Shown here: positions 33,733 to 42,449 of the stretch, piece after piece
Layout: each line of letters starts with the position of its first letter
Position numbering within the stretch: position 1 is the first letter of the stretch
From: Bacillus sp. SB49
GTDB taxonomy: Bacteria; Bacillota; Bacilli; Bacillales; Halobacillaceae
Direction: 5' to 3'
DNA length: 64,000 nt
NCBI RefSeq assembly: GCF_000469135.2
Contig: NZ_CP048117.1
Coordinates: 1,339,501-1,403,500 of the forward strand
Position numbers and translations under genes: made by a program
The notes under the pieces: model-generated
Told to the model about the DNA's origin: nothing
The model's input: only the letters and a program-made list of their open reading frames with translations
Database searches by the model: none

Positions 33733-33764
33733 ATGGTTATATTTAAATGGAAGCCCGGCCTTAA

Positions 33765-34241
33765 TTAAATTTCCAGGAAGAACCATACAATCATGATGAC
33801 TTGAATTACGATTTTCGCCACGGTGCCGCCTAGGAACCCGAATAGAGAGCCGACGGCCGCCTTGAATGCCTCCTCTGCAGCTCTTTTCTGGATGAGCTCT
33901 ACGACAATGACGGCCAGGAACGGCACAATCAGGATGCCGAACGGGGGGATGATGAAAGAACCGACAATGACACCGACAGCTGCCGCCCGTTCTCCCCATT
34001 TGCTGCCTCCGTATTTCTTGACGAAGTAGCTGTTGGCAATGATATCAGAAACAATTAACAGAACGGTCAAGATGACCATGCCGATCCAGAAGAAGATCGA
34101 TAAGGCTCCTCCGTTCAAAAAGAAATAGTAAGCGAGAAATCCGATCCACAAGACGAGCGGTCCGGGAATGATCGGAAAAATAATGCTTGCAAAGCTCGCG
34201 ATGAAACACGCGATGATAATTACCCAAATCAATACATCCAT
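33765..34241 (-). CDS. DUF456 family membrane protein, YqgC-like
   Basis: 158 residues, with hydrophobic segments over nearly the whole length and the family features FPIIPGPLVLWIGFLAYYFF near the start, KYGGSKWGERAAAVGVIVGSF in the middle and FGFLGGTVAKIVIQV near the end. Function not known. AGGAGG site before the ATG. Single gene. Confidence 0.83.
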   Translation of the reverse strand: MDVLIWVIIIACFIASFASIIFPIIPGPLVLWIGFLAYYFFLNGGALSIFFWIGMVILTVLLIVSDIIANSYFVKKYGGSKWGERAAAVGVIVGSFIIPPFGILIVPFLAVIVVELIQKRAAEEAFKAAVGSLFGFLGGTVAKIVIQVIMIVWFFLEI

Positions 34242-34320
34242 CGTTCATTTCCTCCTAAATTTTCTTTCGTACATCTACTTTACGATAAACAAACGGTTCG
34301 GTTTCAGCAACGGTTCATTT

Positions 34321-34353
34321 AAAAAAGCCGGGTCTCAGAGGAGCCCGACTTTC
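34321..34353 (-). terminator. Terminator of the aldo/keto reductase gene
   Basis: On the minus strand: AAAGTCGGGC, loop, CCCGGCTTTTTT, one mismatch in the stem, just past the yhdN stop. Confidence 0.8.
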
Positions 34354-34359
34354 TGTCCT

Positions 34360-35364
34360 TTATTTCATACCAAGTTCCTGACGATCAGGTGGGGCCATAA
34401 ACTCCGGTCCGACGGGGTCTTTGACATGTTTCAGCAGAATCTCATCGATGTCCTGCAGCGTCTCCTGATCGATTTCAAAATGGCTCACTTCCTGAACAGG
34501 GTCCAGTTGGTCCGGTCTCCGTCCTCCCATGAGGGCGATGCCGGATCCAGGCTGATCGAGTACCCAGCGGAGAGCGAGATGAAGGACGTTCTTGCCGAAA
34601 CGATCCTTCGCCAATTGATCCAGTTCGTGCACGGCATCCAGATATTGTTTGAAGCGCGGCTGCTGGAATTTCGGATCGTTGTTACGAAGGTCATCGCCTT
34701 TGAACTCCCTGTCAGCGGTCATTTTACCGGAGAGAAGTCCGCGGCACAGTGATCCGTAGGTTATGGATGTCAGGTCATGTTCCTGAACGTAAGGGAGCGT
34801 TTTTGATTCAATGTCCCTCTCGAACAGGTTGTACGGCGGCTGCAGGGTATGCAGAGGAGCCGCTTCCCGGAACGTATCCATCTGCTCTGGAGAAAAGTTG
34901 CTTACCCCGATGGCGCGGATTTTCCCTTGTTTATATAAATAATTAAGCGCTTCGGCCGTCTCGTGGATCGGTGTCATAGGATCCGGCCAGTGCACTTGGT
35001 AAACATCGATATAATCGGTTTGCAGACGGCGGAGGGAATCCTCCACTTCCTGATGGATCCGTTCTTTGCTGGCGTTACGGAACGCCTGGTCCTCTTTCCA
35101 TTCGATGCCGACTTTCGTAGCGAGGAGAATATCCTCCCTGTTTCCATATTCTTTGACGGCTTTTCCTACGAGTTCCTCGGAATGACCGAAGCCGTATGCA
35201 GGAGCTGTATCAATGAAGTTAATCCCATGATCCAGCGCTTTATGGATGGTATCAATAGACTGTTTCTCGTCGGTACCACCCCACATCCAGCCGCCGATCG
35301 CCCATGTTCCAAGACCGATTCGGCTTGCTTCCATAGAAGTATTGCTGATATTTATTTTTTCCAT
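34360..35364 (-). CDS. yhdN: Aldo/keto reductase YhdN (general stress protein 69 type)
   Basis: 334 residues matching B. subtilis YhdN nearly end to end from memory: SRIGLGTWAIGGWMWGGTD, DTAPAYGFGHSEELVG with catalytic Asp and Tyr, the catalytic Lys in LLATKVG, YQVHWPDPMTPI with His, IRAIGVSNFSPEQMD, and DPVGPEFMAPP at the end. NADPH-dependent carbonyl reductase in the cytosol. ATG 35364 fits the family N-terminus; ATG 35370, closer to the GGAGG site, would add two residues. Confidence 0.92.
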   Translation of the reverse strand: MEKINISNTSMEASRIGLGTWAIGGWMWGGTDEKQSIDTIHKALDHGINFIDTAPAYGFGHSEELVGKAVKEYGNREDILLATKVGIEWKEDQAFRNASKERIHQEVEDSLRRLQTDYIDVYQVHWPDPMTPIHETAEALNYLYKQGKIRAIGVSNFSPEQMDTFREAAPLHTLQPPYNLFERDIESKTLPYVQEHDLTSITYGSLCRGLLSGKMTADREFKGDDLRNNDPKFQQPRFKQYLDAVHELDQLAKDRFGKNVLHLALRWVLDQPGSGIALMGGRRPDQLDPVQEVSHFEIDQETLQDIDEILLKHVKDPVGPEFMAPPDRQELGMK

Positions 35365-35481
35365 AATCATAAGCACCTCCAAGTCGAGCATATGGGTGTA
35401 GTTTACCCGAATGGTCAATCTAGTAATCATAAGTTCTCGCATTCTTCCGGAACAAGTAAGGTATAATAGGAGAAAAGGGGG

Positions 35482-37845
35482 ATGAGTGCAGTGGAGACGG
35501 TAAGGAAATGGGACGACCATCAACCACGCAGGAAAAGATGGAAGAAGGTGACGCTGTGGACCGCGGGGGTTATCGTTTTATTAGTCGTTTCGGCGCTTAT
35601 TTTTGTAAACGTTTACATAAACCGCAGCCTGCCGCAGGTCAGCGGGGAAAAGCAGCTGGACGGTTTGGAGGGACAGGTGACCATCACAAGGGATGCGGAC
35701 GGGGTTCCTCATATTAAAGCGGAGAATACAGCGGATCTATTCCGGGCCCAAGGGTACGTGCAGGCTCAGGACCGCCTGTTTCAAATGGAGCTTGCTCGCA
35801 GGCAGGCATCGGGAAGGTTGAGCGAAGTCGTCGGGGAAGCGACGGTGGATCAGGATCGTTATTTCCGGACACTGGGTCTGCGCCGGGCGGCAGAAAAGTC
35901 GCTGGAGGTCTATTCAGAGGAGACGATCCGTGATCTGCAGGCTTTTGCAGATGGGGTCAATACGTTTATGGAAGAAGAGCCGCTCCCGCCGGAATTTGCA
36001 ATGATGGGCATAGAACCGGAGCCTTGGACACCGCTTGATTCCATCACGATCGGCAAGTATATGGCCTTTGACTTAGGCGGGCACTGGGAGCGGCAGGCGT
36101 TCCATGCGTACCTTCTGCAGAACTTCGATGAAGAAGAGGCGTACGAGCTGTTTTCATCATACCCGGAAGATGCGCCGACCGTCCTGTCAGCAGTGGATAT
36201 GGAAGAGAGCTTTGCACAGGCAGTCATTCCGGAGCCGTTCAATGGCAGCAACAACTGGGTCGTGAGCGGGGAGCGGACAGAATCGGGCGCACCGATGCTT
36301 GCGGACGATCCGCATCTTGGAATCGCCACACCATCGATTTGGTACCAGATGCAGCTGGAGGCTCCTGATTACCAGGTTTCGGGCGTTATATTCCCGGGAG
36401 TGCCGGGGGTCATCCTCGGTCATAATGCAGATATCGCATGGGGGGTAACCAACGTCGGTCCGGACGTGCAGCAGCTTTACGTAGAAAAGCGTAATCCGGA
36501 CGATCCTACGCAGTTCGAATTCGAAGGGGAGTGGGAGCAGGCGGAGGTGATCGCCGAACCGATTGAGGTCAAAGATGGAGACACGGTCGAATTAGAGGTG
36601 CTGGAAACGCGTCACGGACCGGTCATCAGCGAATTTGCCGAAGAGACGGGCAAGGATGAGGTGCTTTCCCTAAGGTGGACGGCGCTCGATCCGACAACGG
36701 AGCTGGAAGCGGTCATGGAGATCAACCGGGCGGATGATTGGTCTTCTTTTGAAAAAGGGTTGGAGAAGTTCCTCGCTCCTGCTCAAAATTTCGTGTTTGC
36801 CGATAAAGATGGAACGATCGCCTATAAAGCGAACGGCCGCATTCCGATCTATGAAAATCCGGATGACGCGCTGCTGCCGCTCCCGGGTTGGAAGAAGGAA
36901 ACGGAGTGGAAAGGATTCATTCCTTTCGACGAGCTGCCGACGTCTGTCAATCCGGAAGAGGGCTTTATCGCGACAGCCAATAACAAAATTACAAACGACG
37001 ATTATCCCTATCATATCAGTCACAACTGGGCACAGCCTTATCGATATGAGCGGATCGCTGAGATGATTCAGGCGGAGGATGACATGACGCCGGAGGACTT
37101 TCAGGCGATGCAGATGGATGTGAAGAACCTGCAGGCGGAAGAATTCCTCGGCTATATGACGGAAACGATGAATGGGGATTGGAACGACATCGAACGAGAG
37201 AGCCTCGCCCTCATGAAGGACTGGAATTTGGAAGACGATGCCGGACTTGCTCAGCCGCTCATTTTTCACCATTGGATGTTAACGATGCAGGACGTGTTGT
37301 ATAAGGATATTTCAAAAGACATGCGTGGACTGTTCGGCGGATCTGCGCAGACAACGGACGAACTGCTTCGCATGGTCCAGGATGGGGAAGAGTCCCGCTG
37401 GATGGAAAAGGCCGGCGGGGTGGAAGAAGTATTGGAGTCGTCATTCCGAAAGACGATCACGGAACTGACGGAAATGTATGGGGAGGATCCTTCCGCCTGG
37501 ACGTGGGGGGACGGGCACGCGGTTGAATTCACGCATCCGCTTTCCAGCATCGGCTTTCTCGAACGCTTCCTGAACCCCGGCGACCCGGAGCCTGTCAGCG
37601 GAAGCCGCGTAACGGTCAGGGCTGCAGGGTTCAACGATGACGGGATCGTCAATCATGGTGCCTCGTGGCGGTTCGTCATCGATATGGAAGATCCAACAGA
37701 AGCCTACCACGTCGTTGGTCCAGGTCAGTCGGGTCACTTTCGGAGCGACTGGTACCACGACCAGATGATGGATTGGGTGGAAGGCGGATACCATAAGACG
37801 AGTATGACCGATTACGAAGGGGAAACGTTGACTCTGACTCCATAA
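35482..37845 (+). CDS. Penicillin acylase family (Ntn-hydrolase) protein
   Basis: 787 residues. A membrane anchor or uncleaved signal (about 22-42) leads into the alpha chain; the spacer ends at GSNNWVVSG, where Ser256 would become the N-terminal nucleophile of the beta chain after self-cleavage. DDPHLGIATPSIWYQMQLEAP and ILGHNADIAWGVTNVGPDVQQLY follow as in penicillin G and acyl-homoserine lactone acylases. Outer-surface amidase; substrate cannot be told (beta-lactams, N-acyl amino acids or lactone signals). AGGAG nine bases before the ATG. Confidence 0.9.
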   Translation: MSAVETVRKWDDHQPRRKRWKKVTLWTAGVIVLLVVSALIFVNVYINRSLPQVSGEKQLDGLEGQVTITRDADGVPHIKAENTADLFRAQGYVQAQDRLFQMELARRQASGRLSEVVGEATVDQDRYFRTLGLRRAAEKSLEVYSEETIRDLQAFADGVNTFMEEEPLPPEFAMMGIEPEPWTPLDSITIGKYMAFDLGGHWERQAFHAYLLQNFDEEEAYELFSSYPEDAPTVLSAVDMEESFAQAVIPEPFNGSNNWVVSGERTESGAPMLADDPHLGIATPSIWYQMQLEAPDYQVSGVIFPGVPGVILGHNADIAWGVTNVGPDVQQLYVEKRNPDDPTQFEFEGEWEQAEVIAEPIEVKDGDTVELEVLETRHGPVISEFAEETGKDEVLSLRWTALDPTTELEAVMEINRADDWSSFEKGLEKFLAPAQNFVFADKDGTIAYKANGRIPIYENPDDALLPLPGWKKETEWKGFIPFDELPTSVNPEEGFIATANNKITNDDYPYHISHNWAQPYRYERIAEMIQAEDDMTPEDFQAMQMDVKNLQAEEFLGYMTETMNGDWNDIERESLALMKDWNLEDDAGLAQPLIFHHWMLTMQDVLYKDISKDMRGLFGGSAQTTDELLRMVQDGEESRWMEKAGGVEEVLESSFRKTITELTEMYGEDPSAWTWGDGHAVEFTHPLSSIGFLERFLNPGDPEPVSGSRVTVRAAGFNDDGIVNHGASWRFVIDMEDPTEAYHVVGPGQSGHFRSDWYHDQMMDWVEGGYHKTSMTDYEGETLTLTP

Positions 37846-37943
37846 ACAAATCTTTTGATTTCCTGTGGGCAGGAGGCGTATAGTTTTCTATAAATCCTTC
37901 CTTCGTGGAGGAGTCTTGATAGTTGTGAAAAGGAGGAGATCCC

Positions 37944-38240
37944 ATGTACATCATTCATGCAACCCTTGAGGTGGATCCACAGAAAAAGCCGGAATTCCTG
38001 GAGGCGACAAGAGCGCTTATGGAAGGTTCCCGTGAAGAAGAAGGCAACGTGTCCTATAATCTCATGAAAGACACAGAAAAAGAAAACGTCTATCAGATGA
38101 TTGAAATTTGGAAAGATGCCGCCGCTATGGAGGAGCACAATAAATCCTCCCATCTGCAGAACTTCGTCAAAAAAGCGAAGGAACTGCTGACTGCACCGAT
38201 GGATTTGAATATTTATGAAGGAAACAAGGTAGAGAAATAA
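37944..38240 (+). CDS. Antibiotic biosynthesis monooxygenase (ABM) domain protein
   Basis: 98 residues, single ABM domain: IIHATLEVDPQKKPEFLEATRALMEGSREEEGNVSYNLMKDT and YQMIEIWKDAAAMEEHNKSSHLQNF, the YgiN-like dimeric ferredoxin-like fold. Possibly a quinol monooxygenase. AAGGAGGAG site. A weak hairpin with TTTTT follows at 38250-38280. Single gene. Confidence 0.87.
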   Translation: MYIIHATLEVDPQKKPEFLEATRALMEGSREEEGNVSYNLMKDTEKENVYQMIEIWKDAAAMEEHNKSSHLQNFVKKAKELLTAPMDLNIYEGNKVEK

Positions 38241-38342
38241 ACCGGATCCCCTGTGCGGCTCGCTGCATGGGGGTTTTTCTATGAAACCTTGACGAGACTT
38301 CCTGTTCTTCCTCTATAATGAAGGAAGGGAGGATCGTTTTTT

Positions 38343-38546
38343 ATGAGTTTTGCACGAACATTCAGTTACTTATTCTGTTTCCTTGTCTTGTGGAGTCTGC
38401 TTTCTATTTATGATTACATAGCTGGAGATTCGATTCTATGGGAGGAGAACGTGAAAGCTTCCATCGTCGTCATAGTTTTTTATTCGCTGCTTTATCACTT
38501 GCTGCAGACGTTGAAGCGTTCCAAAACAGGAGGAGAGCGCTTATGA
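38343..38546 (+). CDS. Small membrane protein upstream of fosB
   Basis: 67 residues with two hydrophobic segments (YLFCFLVLWSLLSIYDYIAG and ASIVVIVFYSLLYHLL) and a basic tail. Preceded by AGGGAGGATCG. Its stop overlaps the fosB start as ATGA, so the two are translated as a pair. No known family; the tight coupling to a fosfomycin resistance gene is the only hint at a role. Confidence 0.68.
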   Translation: MSFARTFSYLFCFLVLWSLLSIYDYIAGDSILWEENVKASIVVIVFYSLLYHLLQTLKRSKTGGERL

Positions 38547-38965
38547 ACATAGGACCGGTCAATCATTATTTGTTTTCTGTCGCCGATTTGGACCGCTCGA
38601 TCACTTTTTACCGGGAGGTTTTCCAAGCGAAGTTACTCGTGAAGGGGAGGACGACGGCTTATTTGGATTTGAACGGAATGTGGCTTGCTTTGAATGAGGA
38701 AAAGAATATTCCGCGGGAAGAGATTCATCAGTCCTATACCCATATCGCGTTTACGATTGCAGAAGAGGAAGTGGAGTCCGCATATGAGGAGCTTCTTGAA
38801 CTCGGTGTCCCCATACTAAGCGGCAGGCCGAGGGACACACGGGACGGCAGCTCGATCTATTTCACAGATCCCGACGGGCATAAGTTCGAACTCCACACCG
38901 GTACGCTCGAAAAGCGGCTCGCGTATTATAAAGAGGCGATGCCCCATATGAAATTTTATACATAA
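38543..38965 (+). CDS. fosB: Metallothiol transferase FosB
   Basis: 140 residues of the vicinal-oxygen-chelate fold, matching Bacillus FosB: metal ligands His8 (NHYLFSV), His67 (SYTHIAF) and Glu116 (DPDGHKFELHTGTL), and the C-terminus RLAYYKEAMPHMKFY. It opens the fosfomycin epoxide with bacillithiol. The Cys two residues after the first His in S. aureus and B. cereus FosB (NHxCF) is Leu here. GAGGAG site; start overlaps the small membrane protein stop. Confidence 0.9.
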   Translation: MNIGPVNHYLFSVADLDRSITFYREVFQAKLLVKGRTTAYLDLNGMWLALNEEKNIPREEIHQSYTHIAFTIAEEEVESAYEELLELGVPILSGRPRDTRDGSSIYFTDPDGHKFELHTGTLEKRLAYYKEAMPHMKFYT

Positions 38966-38974
38966 GATAAAAAG

Positions 38975-39014
38975 AAGAAGGTGGGACCAGCAATCTGGTT
39001 CCACCTTCTTTTTA
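38975..39014. terminator. Terminator after fosB
   Basis: Stem AAGAAGGTGG / CCACCTTCTT with inner GACC/GGTT pairing, then TTTTT. Confidence 0.88.
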
Positions 39015-39050
39015 TCTTCTTTGGGAGGAAGAGAGGTCGGCTGCTTCTTC

Positions 39051-39503
39051 CTACAGCTCTACTTCTGCTGCATTTTCCGCAGAGGCTCCCTGCGGTGCGT
39101 CGTACGTCACATACGTGCCGGCGATGAAATCATGGACAGCTCGCTTATCGTCCCTCATCCCGACCATGAAAGCACTGACGATCAGGGCGATGCCCAAGGT
39201 CACGACATACACGAGTCCTGCTACCACTTCCCTCAACAGCATGGTGCCGAGCGAGACTTCGCTCCCATCTGCTTTCACTACCCGCATGCCGCCTGTGATT
39301 CGCTTTCCAATCGTGTATCCCGACCATATTGTCGGAACCAGAACCCAATAAAGCAGACCGATGACGTTGGTCGGACGATACTCATCCGTGGAGGTGAAGC
39401 TGCCATAGATGAGCCAGGAGACCAGACTGATGACAAGGAAAAGAATCAATCCATCCAGAAGTCTCGCCCCGACCCTCACCCAAAAACCAGCAGGATTACT
39501 CAT
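39051..39503 (-). CDS. RDD family membrane protein
   Basis: 150 residues with the RDD signature: AGFWVRVGARLLDGLILFLVISLV (Arg and Asp Asp-like positions in segment 1), WSGYTIGKRITGGMRVVKADGSEVSLGTMLLREVV, and DDKRAVHDFIAGTYVTY at the end. Four hydrophobic segments. Some RDD proteins move Na+ for protons; no evidence of that here. Acidic C-terminal tail. Confidence 0.87.
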   Translation of the reverse strand: MSNPAGFWVRVGARLLDGLILFLVISLVSWLIYGSFTSTDEYRPTNVIGLLYWVLVPTIWSGYTIGKRITGGMRVVKADGSEVSLGTMLLREVVAGLVYVVTLGIALIVSAFMVGMRDDKRAVHDFIAGTYVTYDAPQGASAENAAEVEL

Positions 39504-39645
39504 GGACTACCACTCCTTTATTATATTCCTTGGTACTATTTACCTTTTATGTGAAAAGTTAAAACTTCCTAAGTTTTAGAAAAAAATGATATAGGCAAAA
39601 GCCTTGTATTACAGGCTCATCCACTTATCCTAAGTATTTGTACTC

Positions 39646-39694
39646 TTGCAAATATGTGGAATTATTGTTAAATTAATTGAAAATTATAAAAATT
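39646..39694 (+). promoter_or_regulatory. dpp promoter with CodY-like box
   Basis: TTGCAA (39646-39651), 17-base spacer, TAAATT (39669-39674). Overlapping the -10 box, AATTAATTGAAAATT (39671-39685) differs at three positions from the CodY consensus AATTTTCWGAAAATT, with a further AATT-rich repeat to 39694. The B. subtilis dpp operon is a classic CodY target, so repression in rich nitrogen conditions is likely. Confidence 0.6.
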
Positions 39695-39715
39695 GACAAA
39701 AAAGGGGGAGTCGGG

Positions 39716-40540
39716 ATGAAGTTATACCTTTCCGTTGATATGGAAGGGATCACGGGTATTCCAGATCACACGTTCGTCGATTCGTCGAAGCACAATTACG
39801 AACGGGCAAGAAAAATAATGACGGAAGAAGTCAATTACGTCCTACATACGGCCTATGAAAACGGAGCCACGGAAATTCTCGTCAATGACAGCCATTCCAA
39901 AATGAATAATCTGCTTATCGATGACCTGCATCCGGACGTTCTCTTGATTACGGGAGGAGCGAAACCTTATTCGATGGTCGAAGGGCTCGATGAGAGCTTC
40001 GACGGAGCGATGTTCATCGGCTACCATGCACGCGCAGCCATGAAAGGGGTACTGTCCCACTCCATGACCTTCGGGGTCCGTAACTTTTACGTGGACGAGA
40101 GGGCGGTGGGGGAACTCGGCTTCAATGCCTACATGGCAGGTCACTACGGTGTGCCTGTCCTGATGGTCGCAGGGGATGATCAGGCTGCGATGGAAGCGGA
40201 AGACCTCCTGCCGAACGTGACGACGGCAGCTGTCAAAGAAACGATCACACGGGCAGCCGTCAAGAGCCTTACTCCGAGAAAAGCGGGAGAACTGCTGCAG
40301 CAGAAAACGAAAGAAGCGATACATAACCGATCCAACGTTCCACCTTTACGAGCGTCGGAAAGTCCGGCGCTCGCCATTGAATTCATGAATTATGGACAAG
40401 CCGAGTGGGCGGCCATGATGCCGGGGGCCGTTCTGGCATCCGATTCGACGACCGTCCACTTTCAAGCCCGGGATATCAAGGAAGCCTATCAGGCGATGCT
40501 CGTCATGACAGACCTCGCTATGCGGGCCACATCAAGCTAG
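39716..40540 (+). CDS. dppA: D-aminopeptidase DppA (M55)
   Basis: 274 residues, exactly the length of B. subtilis DppA. Zinc-site motif SVDMEGITGI (SxDxEG, residues 5-14), NDSHSKMNNL, FIGYHARAAMKGVLSHSM with His ligands, and ELGFNAYMAGHYGVPVLMVAGDD. Cytosolic decamer that removes D-amino acids such as D-Ala from peptides. AAAGGGGGAG site; ATG 39716. First gene of the dpp-ykf operon. Confidence 0.95.
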   Translation: MKLYLSVDMEGITGIPDHTFVDSSKHNYERARKIMTEEVNYVLHTAYENGATEILVNDSHSKMNNLLIDDLHPDVLLITGGAKPYSMVEGLDESFDGAMFIGYHARAAMKGVLSHSMTFGVRNFYVDERAVGELGFNAYMAGHYGVPVLMVAGDDQAAMEAEDLLPNVTTAAVKETITRAAVKSLTPRKAGELLQQKTKEAIHNRSNVPPLRASESPALAIEFMNYGQAEWAAMMPGAVLASDSTTVHFQARDIKEAYQAMLVMTDLAMRATSS

Positions 40541-40552
40541 GAGGGGACAGCT

Positions 40553-41485
40553 GTGTTTACCTATATTTTGAAACGCTTCGCCTATATGGTCGTGACGGTG
40601 TTCATCATCGCCACGCTCACGTTTTTCCTGATGAATGCCATTCCGGGGTCTCCACTTAACGAAGAGCGGACGACGAATGCAGCCGTCCAGCAGAACCTGG
40701 AGGAGTTCTACCACCTCGATGAACCACTTGCCGTCCAGTATGTTCTCTATTTGAAATCGATTGTGACGCTTGATTTCGGTCCATCGATCAAGCAGCCGAA
40801 TGATTCGGTGAACTCGCTGCTGAGCAGAGGTTTTCCGATTTCTGCAGAGCTCGGGATATGGACGATATTGATTGCCGTCGTATCCGGAATCGTCCTCGGT
40901 GTGCTGGCCGCGCTTAAACATAACGGCGTCATTGATTACTTGGCGATGACACTCGCCGTTCTTGGGATCTCCATTCCAAACTTCGTACTTGCGACCTTCC
41001 TGATCCAGCAGCTGGCGGTCAATGCAGGACTTCTGCCTGCGGCGACGTGGAGTTCGCCCCAGCACATGATTCTTCCGATCATTGCACTTGCGACCGGTCC
41101 GATGGCAATTATCGCCCGTTTGACCAGATCGAGCATGCTGGAGACGCTGACGCAGGATTATATTAAGACGGCCAGGGCAAAAGGATTGTCGCCTTTCAAA
41201 GTCGTCGTGAAGCATGCGTTAAGGAATGCGCTCATGCCCGTTGTAACCATACTCGGGACGCTGCTTGCCGGTATCTTAACCGGGACGTTCGTCATCGAGA
41301 AGATCTTTGCCATCCCGGGGATGGGCAAATATTTCGTCGAAGGAATCAACCAGCGGGATTATCCAGTCATCATGGGAACGACGGTCTTCTACAGCGCATT
41401 TCTCGTTTTCATGCTGTTCCTTGTAGACATCGCCTACGGAATACTCGATCCTCGAATCAAATTACATAAAGAAGGGGGCCGATGA
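40553..41485 (+). CDS. dppB: Peptide ABC transporter permease DppB
   Basis: 310 residues with six hydrophobic segments; MFTYILKRFAYMVVTVFIIATLTFFLMNAIPGSPL is the usual start of OppB/DppB proteins, and the EAA coupling loop lies at DYIKTARAKGLSPFKVVVKHALRNALMPVVT (about 200-230). GTG start after TAGGAGGGG. Forms the membrane channel with DppC. Confidence 0.94.
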   Translation: MFTYILKRFAYMVVTVFIIATLTFFLMNAIPGSPLNEERTTNAAVQQNLEEFYHLDEPLAVQYVLYLKSIVTLDFGPSIKQPNDSVNSLLSRGFPISAELGIWTILIAVVSGIVLGVLAALKHNGVIDYLAMTLAVLGISIPNFVLATFLIQQLAVNAGLLPAATWSSPQHMILPIIALATGPMAIIARLTRSSMLETLTQDYIKTARAKGLSPFKVVVKHALRNALMPVVTILGTLLAGILTGTFVIEKIFAIPGMGKYFVEGINQRDYPVIMGTTVFYSAFLVFMLFLVDIAYGILDPRIKLHKEGGR

Positions 41486-41489
41486 CGGA

Positions 41490-42446
41490 ATGCCGGCTTT
41501 AGAGAAAGAACACACAAACAACCACCACTCATCGATCCCCGATGAATGGTTCCGTCCGAAGGAGAAGGACTTGGAAGAGGCAGAATCGGTCGTCCGGCCG
41601 TCTCTGTCCTACTGGGCCGATGCCTGGCGGAGACTCAGACAGAACAAGCTTGCCATGTTCGGACTCGTTTTCCTTGTGCTGCTCGGCATCATGGCGGTGA
41701 TCGGTCCATGGATTTCCCCGCACAGCGTGTCGGAGACGCAGCTGGCCAACCAAAACCAGGCGCCTTCTGCGAGCCACTGGTTCGGCACGGATGAACTCGG
41801 CCGGGACGTCTTCACTCGTACATGGTACGGGGCGAGAATTTCCTTATTCGTCGGTCTCATGGCGGCCCTGATCGATTTCTTCATCGGCGTCGCCTACGGA
41901 GGGATTTCCGGGTATAAGGGCGGCCGCACGGATAACGTGATGATGCGGATCATTGAAATCCTCTACGGTCTTCCTTATCTGCTTGTCGTTATCCTGCTGC
42001 TCGTCGTGATGGGTCCAAGTCTTTTGACCATCATCATCGCACTCACCGTCACCGGCTGGGTAGGGATGGCGAGGATTGTCCGCGGACAGGTCCTGCAGTT
42101 GAAACACAATGAATTTGTCATGGCATCCCAGTCGTTCGGAGCGAAGACGAAGCGGATCATCCGGAAGAACCTGCTTCCGAACACGATGGGCCCGATCATC
42201 GTACAGATGACGCTGACAGTTCCATCCGCGATCTTCGCGGAAGCCTTTCTCAGCTTCCTCGGACTCGGCATTCAGTCGCCGTACGCGAGCTGGGGAATGA
42301 TGGCGAACGACGCGCTTGGAGTCATTCTTTCCGGAGACTGGTGGCGCCTGTTCTTCCCGGCGTTCTTCATATCTGCAACGATGTTCGCGTTTAACGTACT
42401 CGGAGACGGGCTGCAGGACGCCCTCGATCCAAGACTTAGGAGGTAG
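41490..42446 (+). CDS. dppC: Peptide ABC transporter permease DppC
   Basis: 318 residues. Long hydrophilic N-terminus, then RRLRQNKLAMFGLVFLVLLGIMAVIGPWISP typical of OppC/DppC, GTDELGRDVFTRTWYGARISLFVG, and the coupling loop VMASQSFGAKTKRIIRKNLLPNTMGPIIVQ. Starts 4 bases after dppB and ends 3 bases before dppD. Confidence 0.94.
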   Translation: MPALEKEHTNNHHSSIPDEWFRPKEKDLEEAESVVRPSLSYWADAWRRLRQNKLAMFGLVFLVLLGIMAVIGPWISPHSVSETQLANQNQAPSASHWFGTDELGRDVFTRTWYGARISLFVGLMAALIDFFIGVAYGGISGYKGGRTDNVMMRIIEILYGLPYLLVVILLLVVMGPSLLTIIIALTVTGWVGMARIVRGQVLQLKHNEFVMASQSFGAKTKRIIRKNLLPNTMGPIIVQMTLTVPSAIFAEAFLSFLGLGIQSPYASWGMMANDALGVILSGDWWRLFFPAFFISATMFAFNVLGDGLQDALDPRLRR

Positions 42447-42449
42447 AAG

